This document shows, one piece after another, positions 34,399-45,089 of a DNA stretch of 64,000 bases. This DNA comes from Gonatopus flavifemur (lineage: Eukaryota; Arthropoda; Insecta; Hymenoptera; Dryinidae). The stretch's first letter is position 1. Each line of letters opens with the position of its first letter. A program made the translations under genes and the position numbers. The DNA lies in assembly GCA_018340375.1 (NCBI GenBank), contig JAFFJZ010000069.1, positions 558,001 to 622,000 of the forward strand, read 5' to 3'. Under the pieces are notes generated by a model. The model was not told the origin of the DNA and did no database searches. It saw only the letters and a program-made list of their open reading frames with translations.

Positions 34399-37300
34399 TC
34401 ATAGAGAAGTATTTGAAATTGCTTCTTCCACGATCAACGATGCAAATCTCTCTTGTAAATCTTTGGGTTTATTCCTTATCCAGCTTATATGATCGTCGTT
34501 AATTTCTTGTTCCGTTAAAGTTTTACCTTCGTACAGTAAATTCGCAAAGTCTGCAACAATAGGATCAGATCCAACGCTGCTCATTGCTATTACTTTGTTA
34601 TCTTTCAAATAGTAAGCAAAGAATTCGTATTTTTCCAAATCACCATAAATTTTAACTGTGTCCGGTTTTCCAAACCCTGAAAAGCCAACATTGAATTCAA
34701 AAAGAGTTTTCAACACTAAGTTTTTTTTTTAAACTTCAATAATAGAATTAATTGCAAAATTTGTTCAAAATACCTGCATAGCGAAAACTTTTACCAAACA
34801 AGACCGTCCAAAAGAAAGGGACACTTTGCAATACTGTTTTCTTCTCGCATATATTCAGGGCAGCAATTTTCCCATGATAATGAGCTAAACCGTAATGTCC
34901 AATGGCAGCTGAGGTTTCATCACTGCCAAACACGGAGGCATAAGCTATATCACCTCCAGCATATACGTCCTCCACGTTCGTTTGAAGATACTAAAAACAC
35001 AACACTATATAGAAAAAATTTAAAAGTATTTGAAAGGAAAGTTAGAAGGTCGTTTACCTTGTTCACAATAATGCTACCGTCTTCTTGTAGTTTTATAGGT
35101 GATCCTTTGAGCCAATCCGTGTTGAACAAAGATCCAATCCCAATGATAGCTACATCAGCTGGGATCACATCGCCATTCGTGAGTGCAATTGTACCTAAAG
35201 CATCACCTCGCTCGTTAGGACAACATTTGACGATGCTGTTTTTCAACACAAATTTGACACCTGAAATGAGAATATGATTTTTGAATCTACAATTCTCATA
35301 TGTTGAACCAAAACTATCTCATACAGCACACCAAATCAGAAGGAATTTATAAAGAACTCAAGAATTCTTTTTGAACTTTTATGCTGTGTGGAATTCAACA
35401 AGACAATTGTTCCCCAGTAGACCCTGAGTTCTTGAAGATGAATATAAGATATCCGATGAAAGAAACCTTTAAGATAAAAGATGTCATATAGATGTATATC
35501 AGAAATCTTCAGAAAGATATCTTATAGATGCTTGTATAAGATATCTGAAGTATATTTGAAGAATCTATTGCTCGGAGTTCTTAAAATATCATCTATAAGA
35601 CATCTTTCAGAACTTCAATTTCTGAAAAAATGGCGTCTACCGACTTTGCCTTTTGCATTACTTTTCTGCCTCATTCTCTCGCGTGCAGTACATGTGAAAT
35701 GTTGAATCTTATATATATGTATATATAAATGTTATATATTAGGATTCAAGGGATTCAAAGGTGCAATTGACCTTTTCATGGGATAAAAACTCACCAAGTA
35801 AGTGTATGATATTTTATTCGTATATTCGTTGGATGTCATTGTATATTTTTTCAAAATCAGCATTAGTAAACATTACCGGCTTTCCTAACCTTGATCTTCA
35901 CCGTCGTTTACATATATATACAAATAAAATAACATGCACTGACTTTATGAGATTTTATCCTATCTATAGGCGCAATTGCACTTCTTGAATATCTTAACTA
36001 TTACAATAATGAATTTATGAACCTGAATACATGAATTTGCAGCATGCTGTCTTCTTGTCGGAACATCTTCATCGAATTCATGTATCGATTCCCTGGCAAA
36101 GTTAGATCTCGTAATTTTCCATAATTTCTCATAAAAGTGACAATTTTTCATATTTCCTCATAAATTACAAATTCGGTAAGAAAAATCTAATACTTCCTCC
36201 TTGAATTTGTATCAAATGAGGAAATATAAAAAATTATGACTTTCATGAGAGTTACGGAAAATTATGATATACATTACTGCCTAGGTTTTTGTATGATTTC
36301 TGAGATATATCATTTGTCGGATTTCTAATTTTGCTCTCCCATAAGACCTCATTCGGATATTTCAAAGAAGCTTCTGAAAGATCTCTTTTCAGATATCTTA
36401 GAGATATATAACAGTGTTGCGTCCGATATCTTTAAGATATCTCAAAGATATCTTACAAAATTTTCAGACATCCCGTACAGCACCGGACATTTCTATGTTG
36501 CCTCCACGTGGAATCTTCATTCATCCACGTTCTATTCACGTGGAGTCCACGGAGATGCGACGTGAGAATCGGTGGATGTGCTGTTAGGGATGTTTCAGAT
36601 ATTTAATAAAAATCGAATCGTCTATTTGGGTCGGTACCTCTTGCTTCGTGTTCTCGTTTGCAACGATCGCCAATTGTTTCCCCAAAAACGTATCTAAGCG
36701 GTACTTCATCGCGTCCGATAATCGTGACAGATTTGCACTTTCCAACGCAATAGGCGGCCGCCTCCATCCCAATGAAACCCAATCCAAGTATCACCACATG
36801 TTTTTCAGGGGACAACTGCGCGTTTAACGCTGTAGCATCATTGTAGTTGCGTAAGAAGAAAATATTTTTCAATTCAATTCCATCTATTTGAGGTATTCTC
36901 GGTCTGCTGCCGGTACAAATAAATAAATAACTATAATTCAATATCTCGTTATTGGTGAGTTTAACGGTAGACTTGGCGGTATCCAAACCTGTAACACATG
37001 AAAATTTTGTATTATTTTGAATGTAAAATGAGCCGCTCTTGAATTATTATCTTGGACTACCATACCTGTAGCCTCCACTCCCAGTCTTGTTTCGATATTG
37101 TGTTCATCATAAAACAGTTGAGGCCTCAAAAGAGCTTTCTGTATATCATAATCCATCGTTTTAGAATATTTAACTCGATCGTAAGGCAAAACGTTTTCTT
37201 TACAAATCATAATGATTTTCCCGGTAAACCCTTCTTGACGTAAACTTTCTGCGCAAGTTGTTCCCGCTGGTCCTCCACCTACTATCACCACAGTTTTTGT

Positions 37301-38061
37301 ATCACAAGAATTGAATTGGCTCATTTCTTTAACTCTCTTATTTTTTGTCAAATCCATGCGTTTTGCTCTGACGTGTACTTGTCCTTCTTCGTCTACGCAT
37401 ACCTTGGAAGAAATGTTGTGTGAAATTTGTGCATCAATTGATTGACAGACAAAAAGCCTTACTTTATAACAAGGGAGAGAATCTAATCCTGGGTAATCTT
37501 CTATGTCTCCGGTTTCAATATTGAAGCACGCTCCGTGCCACGGACACCGCAATCTGCCTTCTCCTAGGGCACCGGTAACCAGCGGAGCACCGTAATGACT
37601 GCATTTGGTACCAACTGCATGTATTTTTCCTTTTTGTTTAATCAACAACACTTTTCCACCGTTGTCACCGATGGGTAATACTTTCATTTCATTTTCTTCG
37701 ATGTCCGTTTCTTTACAAACCACTCCTTCGATATAATCGTTTTCTTCCATATTACCTGGAAACAAAATAATTATCAATATAATATGTATTCGTATTTCAA
37801 AAATTGCAACTGATATATGAATCATCAAGAATATCATTAACCACAACGCGAAAAAAAAATTTGTTGAAATTCAGCTCAAAAAAACTCACTACTGGAGGGA
37901 CAATAACATCTCCCCGGAGGATATGTTCTAAATTTTATAGAAACATTTATACACTGCCCGCATTTTAGGGATTCTTTCTCTTCAGACATTTCGAAATACA
38001 AAGAATGTACTTTATCGCAATCATGTAACAAAAGAGAAACGATCCAATATAGAACATGCAT
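34399..38061 (-). CDS. AIFM3: Apoptosis-inducing factor 3-like Rieske/FAD oxidoreductase, six exons
   Basis: Exons on the - strand are 38061-37890, 37755-37066, 36988-36638, 35260-35058, 34990-34774 and 34676-34399. All introns are GT-AG and the frame is continuous, giving 636 aa, close to the roughly 600 aa usual for AIFM3. A Rieske [2Fe-2S] domain has Cys109-x-His111 (TKCSHYGAPL) and Cys128-x2-His131 (RCPWHGACF). The FAD-binding GGGPAG is at 217-222, the NAD(P)H-binding GLGFIG at about 356-361, and the second FAD motif AGGD at about 483. The C-terminal reductase dimerisation domain includes FFWTVLFGKSFRYAG. AIFM3 is a mitochondrial/cytosolic flavoprotein linked to redox and caspase-dependent death when overexpressed. 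The start is uncertain: Met1 (38061) adds a hydrophobic WIVSLLL stretch, and Met25 (37989, MSEEKES) is an alternative. The gene looks intact. Confidence 0.9.
35261..36637. other. Large AIFM3 intron with MITE remains
   Basis: At 1377 bp this is by far the longest AIFM3 intron; the others are 67-134 bp. It holds a small TIR fragment (35321-35390, ATACAGCACACC...ATGCTGTGTGG), AGATATCTT-word patches at about 35440-35610 and 36355-36470, and a MITE at 36472-36591. The excess length is explained by these inserts. Confidence 0.6.
36472..36591. mobile_element. MITE, 120 bp, CCCGTACAGCAC...GTGCTGTTAGGG
   Basis: The left end CCCGTACAGCACC and the right end GTGCTGTTAGGG are inverted. The interior contains CCACGTGGA/TCACGTGGAGTCCACGG palindromes. 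It is a short relative of 29324-29715 and lies inside the AIFM3 intron. Confidence 0.6.
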
Positions 38062-38084
38062 TGTACTATATTTATGATTATGTT

Positions 38085-38278
38085 CAGAGTTGGGTTTATT
38101 ACGTGATTTTTCAATTTCTTACGTATCATACTTGGTTTCTGACACGTAATAGATGTAAGATACTTGGACCCTCCTGTCCCCCCAAAGGCAAGGGGTTGAT
38201 TTTATGCGTAAGATACTCGGTTTCTTACGTGTCGTAAACTATGTAAAATACTTAGAAGTATATTACGTGCCAACCCTG
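38085..38278. mobile_element. hAT-like MITE just upstream of AIFM3, 8-bp TSD
   Basis: CAGAGTTGGG...ATTACGTG at the left end and CACGTAAT-type...CCAACCCTG at the right end are inverted. ATTATGTT flanks both sides exactly (38077-38084 and 38279-38286). It is 194 bp, with TTACGTGTC/ACACGTAAT words throughout. It ends 24 bp upstream of the AIFM3 ATG at 38061, so it lies in the 5' UTR or core promoter. A MITE with similar CAGGGTTGGGTACG-type ends is at 49198-49520. Confidence 0.8.
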
Positions 38279-38664
38279 ATTATGTTGCATGTAATCAGGG
38301 ATAAAAATCTACGTGTCATGAAAAGTTTTCGATAGTAATTTATACGTAGAATACACGTGTAGAATACGTAGATTACAATAAATTACATGATTCACAAGGT
38401 ACATTACAGTATTTTACCTAAAAAGTACCATGGAGATTACAGGAGGTAAATTATTTGCTCATCCCCGCATGCAGTAGAATAATCGTGGATTCAGATTCAA
38501 TACCGCACCAATTTGAATTCTATGTGCGAAATTTTTAGGGGACGTACTGATTGAATAAACATTTCCTCAGTAAGTCTTCGAATTGATTTCATGAGAATGT
38601 CTGAAATTTTTAGCACCTTATCATCTATATATAGATGGAAATTTTGTGTTAAATTCAACACATT
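38279..38664. other. Non-coding gap between AIFM3 flank and copia LTR
   Basis: CGTGTAGAATACGTAG words at 38340-38370, otherwise nothing. ACATT at 38660-38664 is the left target duplication of the copia element. Confidence 0.4.
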
Positions 38665-38831
38665 TGTTGAAATTAAACTCACGTTTTACTTTAATGCAGA
38701 AATACTTTATTGTAAAAGCAATATTAGAAATAATTAAGGTCTTTGACAAAGCAACGTTAAAGAGAAATCATCTTGCGACCAATCTCGTATGCAACGCAAA
38801 AGCGAACTGAAAACTGAAACTCTAGATATAT
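38665..38831 (-). repeat. Copia 3' LTR, outer piece
   Basis: Matches 48593 onward in the 5' LTR (TGTTGAAATTAAACTCACG start) with a few substitutions and a short duplication of AACTGAAA. It ends at the insertion point after AACTCTAGATATAT. Confidence 0.85.
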
Positions 38832-38839
38832 TTTTTTTT

Positions 38840-38982
38840 AAGCTGTAATTTCATGCAAAGCTAAACAAGGTTTAGCTTTTAGCGATACATTAGCTAAAAA
38901 GAGAGGTAATGTGAGACTTCTCCCTTTATCTAAGGTATCGCTCGTCGCTCGTCGCTCGTCGCTTGTATGAAATTACAGCTTT
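38840..38982. repeat. Short palindrome ending TGTAATTTCATG
   Basis: AAGCTGTAATTTCATG pairs with the block TATGAAATTACAGCTT (the last bases are split off by the next insertion). Between them lie GAGCGACG-type triplets written as CTCGTCGCTCGTCGC (38940-38962). The TGTAATTTCATG end is shared with 40745-40870. Confidence 0.5.
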
Positions 38983-39508
38983 ATACAGGGTACCCAAGGT
39001 ATAATGGGAAAGCAAGATCACGAGTTCCAGCGCCGCCAGGGAGTTGTCTCGGAACTATGAGTAATATATATATGTATATTTATACATATATATACCAAGT
39101 ATATCACGTGACCATATTTCCTATATACCACGTGACCATATGTCCTGTATACCACGTGACCATATTAGTTATTTAAAAATTAGCAAAAATGATTTGATAC
39201 ATTCCGATATGTATTCGTACCATGGGGATAAATATAAATAAAAAATATAACTTTCATTCATATTGGAAAAATCATGGACTTATTCAAATGATGAATCTGA
39301 TAGGGATGAATATTTGAAAACACATGAATGAAATATGTATGTACATTCATATACAAACGTTTTTTTTCTCCAATATGCAAGTAATTAAAAATTACCTCTG
39401 AGAAAATTGAGTTGAAAAACATCAATAACACATGAAATCGACAAAATTATTTTCATGCAAAAAAATTATTTTCGTCTCCCAGGCTATGCGGGATCTTGAT
39501 GGCCGTTT

Positions 39509-40604
39509 ACCCAGCTAGCCAAAGCTGATAAATAACTGGTCAATTATTATCCAATAAGATTGGATGGGATTGATCAATATTTGTCCATTTTTGTGTCCGC
39601 ATTGGCGACCAATAATTGATCAATTTCAGTGGACCATTGGATTTCCCAATTGCAGGGCAATCTTTGGTCAATGGCATGGGCATAGGTGCTGCCATCAGCT
39701 GTGAAATAATGTGACCCATAATTTGGCAATTATTGGACAATTATTTTGGTTTGAAAACGATCGAAAGTTGACTTGTTATTGATTGATATATACTGTGAAA
39801 CTTTGAATCACTTTAAAATACTAATATCATAACTTCAGTGTGAAAGAATTTTGTTCAAATTTTTTGAACATTTGTTTTTAATTCTTCCATTTCAAAACTG
39901 TGATGGAGGCATTGTGAAACTGAATCATTCATTCAACATTATAATATATAATTATCCGCAATTTGCGTATTGCTAATTGAAATAGAAATTATAACCCGAA
40001 ACCACACTTTTTGATTGGAATGTAGTTCAATCGGTTCACTGACTCATAATAATAATAGGAATTTGCATCCATGCTCGAAAATTGAAATTCAAACCGAAAT
40101 TGCGGTTATGAATAACCTCAATTCATCGCGACAATTTTACCGCGCCACGAATAATATAAAATCCGAATAAGTTGCGATCACTGATACGACGGGGGTGAAT
40201 GAAACGATAAACCACAAAAATTTTTTCTAATAAACATTACATAATAAATAATTCTATCCTATTAACATGACATGATCAATGCAAAATTCCATATTAATAC
40301 CGATAGAAAATGAGTGATGTTTTACATTTCCAGATTGTTGATTATCGACGTATGTTGAATGATCAATTTTTGGTCAATTCTATGGACCACGAGATTGATC
40401 AATAATTGTCCTGTTCTATGTCCGCATTAGCGACCAACAATTGGCCCGTCAGAAATGATCAATTTTCGATCAATCATTATCCAATGAATGGACATGCGCA
40501 TAAAGATCCTACATAATTCCCAAATAAATGATCAATTATTAGCAAATGTCATTGGAATCAATCAAATTGACCAATGATTGGAACCAATCCATGGTTGGCT
40601 GGGT
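39509..40604. mobile_element. TIR element rich in ATTGATCAAT words
   Basis: ACCCAGCTAGCCAA at the left end pairs with TTGGCTGGGT at the right end. Both sub-terminal regions are packed with TGGTCAATTATTATCCAAT, GATCAAT and GTCCGCATTGGCGACC words in mirrored order (39530-39750 and 40360-40590). The middle is AT-rich with no ORF of note. Confidence 0.6.
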
Positions 40605-40744
40605 AGGGACCAACCACCATCATCGGGAACGCGCATCAATTGTCTTATGAACTTTCAATGATAAAATTTTTTAAGTGCAGAAGAGATTTGAACTTGGATC
40701 CTACCTATCACCTATCGTAACAACCTAATCACCTAACTATCGTA

Positions 40745-40870
40745 AAGATGTAATTTCATGGGGCGTCGAGCATCAAGCGTCAACATTAGAAGGAAAGAGA
40801 AGAACTGTGTGATCTCTCTTTCTTTCTAATGTTGACGCTTGATGCTCGACGCCCCATGAAATTACATCTT
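40745..40870. repeat. Near-perfect 126-bp hairpin with GCGTCGAGCATC
   Basis: AAGATGTAATTTCATGGGGC at the left end is exactly mirrored at the right end. The arms of about 57 bp include GGCGTCGAGCATCAAGCGTC and TAATGTTGACG, with a loop of about 12 nt. Related GCGTCGAGCATCGGGCGTC words lie at 63853-63970. Near-identity of the arms suggests recent origin. Confidence 0.75.
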
Positions 40871-43800
40871 AATAACCTACACCGACGTGTTTTCCGTTGA
40901 GACAAAAATGTTGTACATATAGTCGAATGTCGGCAGTGGGGAGAAAAGCTCCATTTAATATGACGCAGGACCGAATCAAAAAATTGATGGAGCCCTGAGG
41001 AATTTGAAATTCGAGGGGCCCTTCCAGAATTAATGAATTTTGTCTTGTTTTTCTTGAAATCAAATTATCCACAAGAACAAAGTGAAATATGATTCACATA
41101 TCGTGTATCCGAATGCGAACTGAGCATATATGAACATATTCATGAAGTTTGAATCATTTTTTTCATGAGAGAAAACTGAAACATGTATTTTCATATTTTT
41201 TAAGAGGATACTTGATTGGTATATTCAATTCAATGGAGTGCATGAGATTTTCCCATGTTCAATTGAAAATTCGTTCCAATGAACGATTTACATTTTATCG
41301 ATATACATGAAAAGTGAAATTTGGAACAAAGTACTTCTAGCGTACAGTTTATTCCTTATTTGATGTGATTTCGAATCGAATGGCCTATTATGACAAGATT
41401 TTGAAGTAATTTTTGACAATAAATCTTTGTGAAGTATCTATCGTACCAATAGTTCACGATAATCAGAGTAGAGGAAACTCACTGCGCTCCCAATATATCA
41501 GTCAATTTCTCTATCGAATAAAGTTTTGTGGATGTCTACTACTTATTCGCAAGGAATTTATTCCACAAAGTGTCTAGTTATTTTTAAAATAACATCTCTC
41601 TATTTCACTTGCTAACCACTTGAAAAATCATTGCATGTGTACAAAAGTTATGATGATGGTACATTCTTTCATGAAATGCAACTTTGTATCTTCGTCACTC
41701 TATGAAAGAAGGATAAAGTTGTGGAACATTGTTTTCTTGATATACTAATACTCTCAAATACTTCCCCAGAAAAAATTCAACTACTATCCCTGCTGAGTGA
41801 TTACCTAATCTATGGACACTGATCAAGTATTCGTTGGCAAATTATTTCAAAATACAATCCTCGATGAATGTAATAGATTACCCTAGTTAAAGTCTCTTAG
41901 CAATTCATGAGAAAATGTTCTTGATAAGCTTGTGAATATATATTCATACGTATTCATGATGCATCATCAGCACAGATTCATAGGACTTTGTGGTTTACTT
42001 ATGCATGTCCTGTTCCAAAATCCATAATGGCTCATAGTAAGAACATTTTTTTATGACTTGCTATGCGACTTCAACCAGGGAAGGTAATTACTCAGCAGAG
42101 ACAGTCATTGAATTTTGTCTGGAAAAGTATTTGAGAATATTAGTATATCAAGAAAACAATGTTCCACAACTTTATTCTTCTTTCATAGAGTGACGAAGAT
42201 ACAAAGTTGCGTTTTATGAAAGAAAGTACTATCATCATAACTGTTGTACCCATGCAATGATTTTTCGGGTAATCAGCAAGTGAAATAAATTGATGTTATT
42301 TTTTCAATGACAAATCTGTATGAACTAAAATAACCAGGCATATTGTTGGAATAAATTTCCTGCAAATCAGTAGTAGGTATCCACAAAACTTTAGTCGATG
42401 GAGAAATTGACTGATATATTGGGACCGCAGTGAGTTTTCTCTAATAATAATTCGTTCAAGTCTAATTATTTATCATCACATGTGTAGTTCAATGCAGTTC
42501 CTTTGGAGTAATTTTTGACAGTAAATGTCTGGTAAATATCCATTGTGCCAATAGTTCATGGTAATCAGAGTAGAGAAAACTCATTGCGGTCCCAATATAT
42601 CAATCAATTTCTTCATCGACTAAAGTTTTGTGGATACCTACTATTTATCCGCAGGAAATTTATTTCAACGAAGGCCCTGGTTATTTCAGTTGATACAAAT
42701 TTTTTATTGTAGAAATAACATATCTTTGTTACTGTATGAAAGAAGAATAAAGTTGTGGAACATTGTTTTCTTGATATACTAATATTCTCAAATTCCCTTT
42801 CCAGACAAAATTCAATTACTGTCTCTGCTGAGTAATTACCTTCCCTGGTTGAAGTCGCATAGCAAGTCATAAAAAAATGTTCTCACTATGAGGCATTATG
42901 GATTTTGGAACAGGACATGCATAAGTAAACCACAAAGTCCTATGAATCTGTGCTGATGATGCATCATGAATACGTATGAATATATATTCACAAGCTTATC
43001 AAGAACATTTTCTCATGAATTGCTAAGAGACTTTAACTAGGGTAATCTATTACATTCATCGAGGATTGTATTTTGAAATAATTTGCCAACGAATACTTGA
43101 TCAGTGTCCATAGATTAGGTAATCACTCAGCAGGGATAGTAGTTGAATTTTTTCTGGGGAAGTATTTGAGAGTATTAGTATATCAAGAAAACAATGTTCC
43201 ACAACTTTATCCTTTTTTCATAGAGTGACGAAGATACAAAGTTGCATTTCATGAAAGAATGTACCATCATCATAACTTTTGTACACATGCAATGATTTTT
43301 CAAGTGGTTAGCAAGTGAAATAGAGAGATGTTATTTTAAAAATAACTAGACACTTTGTGGAATAAATTCCCTGCGAATAAGTAGTAGACATCCACAAAAC
43401 TTTATTCGATAGAGAAATTGACTGATATATTGGGAGCGCATTGAGTTTTCTCTACTCTGATTATCGTGAACTACTGGTACGATAGATACTTCACGAAGAT
43501 TCATTGTCAAAAATTACTTCAAAAATTTGTCATAATAGGCCATTCGATTCGAAATCACATCAAATAAGGAATCAACTGTACTCTAGAAGTACTTTGTTCC
43601 AAATTTCACTTTTCATGTATATCGATAAAGTGTAAATCGTTCATTGGAACAAATTTTCAATTGAACATGGGAAAATCTCATGCACTCTATTGAATTGAAT
43701 ATACCTATCAAGTATCCTCTTGAAAAATATGAAAATACATGTTTCAGTTTTTTCTCATGAAAAAAATGATTCAAACTTCATGAATACTTTCATATATGCT

Positions 43801-44182
43801 CATTTCGCATTCGGATACGCGATATTTAAACCGTATTCTACTTTGTTCTTGGGGATAATTTGATTTTAAGAAGAACAATTCATCATTTGAACCAATTAAT
43901 GATTTTTTCAATGTGAATGAAAATTACATTTTTCATTCATACTTATCCTCATGATACGAATTCGTATCGGAATGTATCAAACCATTTCTGCAAATTTTCA
44001 AATATCTAAAATGGTCACGTGGTATAGAAGAAATATGGTCACGTGATATACTTCATATATATATGTATAAATATCCATATATATATTACTCATAGTTCCG
44101 AGACAACTCCCTGGCGGCGCTGGAACTCGTGTTTTGTCTTCACCATTATACCTTGGGTACCCTGGCTTTATACTCTTTATCA

Positions 44183-44424
44183 TTGAACTGTATAGTATAC
44201 TGGAATGAGCACCATTCAAAAATTTTTCGTCAAAGAGAGACAGTCGAGTACACTGTGCGAGAAAAAGAACCAGATACCCTTTACACTCATCATCCCTTTT
44301 TAAGATGCATGTATTGAAAAGAAACAACGCTATTTCATCTTGCATTTCACACTGACGAAAGATCTCTTCTTCCATCCTATAGGAAATTTTGTCAGTGCTC
44401 TTTCCAGTATGTTATATAGTTCAA
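44183..44424. mobile_element. MITE, TTGAACTGTATAG...TACTGGAATGAGCAC ends
   Basis: TTGAACTGTATAGTATACTG and its diverged complement ending TATATAGTTCAA bound 242 bp. A related copy lies at 49815-49960 with TACTGGAATGAGCACTCT ends. The interior has no supported ORF. Confidence 0.6.
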
Positions 44425-44482
44425 TGCTTTTATTGACTTACGAAGATATACAAGTCAAAAGCCAATTGGCTAAGCTTGCCAG

Positions 44483-44834
44483 TATGGCCAGAGAGAAGAT
44501 GAGAGTGCGCACGGGCACCTTTTCGTTGCTATTGAAACTTCCACCGGCCCTCTGGCGGTTGGATCATGGAAATGATTACACAGAAATTTTATTTTGCAAT
44601 ATTACAACACCGCGCATTCCTTTTGTATATTTTTTAATACGTATGTGATTAAAATTATTTTATTTATCGACACAAAATGCATATGATTTTACATTATTAT
44701 AATTTAAAAAATTGAAAAATAAGAGAGGGGGTTGGTGTAATCGGTTCCGTGTTCCATCCGATAAGAGGGCGCTTCAATGTTTACTAGCGATGGAACCCCG
44801 GCCGTGCGCACTCTCATTTTCTCTCTGGTATGGC
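44483..44834. mobile_element. TIR element, GAGAGAAGATGAGAGTGCGCAC ends
   Basis: The left block CCAGAGAGAAGATGAGAGTG followed by CGCACGGGC is mirrored at 44800-44834 with one or two changes. It is about 350 bp. The interior GC-rich CCTCTGGCGGTTGG/CCGATAAGAGGGCGC is partly paired. Confidence 0.5.
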
Positions 44835-44888
44835 TATATTATTGCGCCTCGCGCCTTCTATATTTCAACATATGAACTCTAGATATAT

Positions 44889-45027
44889 GGTTGAACGATG
44901 TTCCAATCAATCTTCACTAGATGACGTTAGTAGCAGAGATGACTGTTAGTAGTAAAGATTTAAATCATAAAAACATAGCACAGATCAATTACAAAACTTG
45001 AATATATAAAATTGCTATTTCTATACA
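44889..45027 (-). repeat. Copia 3' LTR, inner piece
   Basis: Continues the 3' LTR after the 6-kb insertion. It matches the part of the 5' LTR from GGTTGAACGATGTTCC to its inner end near TATACA at 45027. It has a 17-bp duplication-like change (AGCAGAGATGACTGTTAGT) not in the 5' LTR. The polypurine tract follows at 45028. Confidence 0.85.
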
Positions 45028-45089
45028 CTCCTCCTCAATTGCATAATCATAAGCTTAAGAATACAATAATCATTACGTAAAGCATACCA

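Larger units (their letters stand above)
39299..41040. mobile_element. 1.74-kb insertion in the left arm of the 5.2-kb palindrome
   Basis: The boundaries are inferred by comparison with the uninterrupted right arm (43855-43900), where ATTCATCATTTGA runs directly into the continuation. ATGAAT occurs at both junctions. It contains the TIR element 39509-40604, a weak tRNA-like B-box segment on the - strand (about 40690-40700), the hairpin 40745-40870, and a GGGCCC-rich piece near 40980-41030. Confidence 0.55.
38986..44164. mobile_element. 5.2-kb hAT-like giant palindrome, 8-bp TSD
   Basis: CAGGGTACCCAAGGTATAAT at the left end and its complement at the right end bound the element. GCTTTATA flanks both sides exactly (38978-38985 and 44165-44172). 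The arms run inward with tandem CACGTGACCATAT words, then unique sequence, to a true centre near 42460. The left arm carries a 1.74-kb insertion (about 39299-41040), which explains the asymmetry. The core contains one ~300-bp module four times in alternating orientation (about 41490, 42150, 42540 and 43140). No transposase. Confidence 0.85.
38832..44874 (-). mobile_element. 6-kb insertion in the copia LTR with 14-bp TSD and poly(T) edge
   Basis: AACTCTAGATATAT is present once in the intact LTR but on both sides of this insert (38818-38831 and 44875-44888). The insert begins with nine T residues, i.e. an A-tail on the - strand. A 14-bp duplication plus an A-tail is the signature of target-primed retroposition. 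However, the recognisable content is palindromic repeats: 38840-38982, the 5.2-kb element 38986-44164, and two TIR elements at 44183-44834. After removing the 5.2-kb element about 0.85 kb remains, which would fit a SINE-like or chimeric retroposon. No ORF of LINE type is present. Confidence 0.6.
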
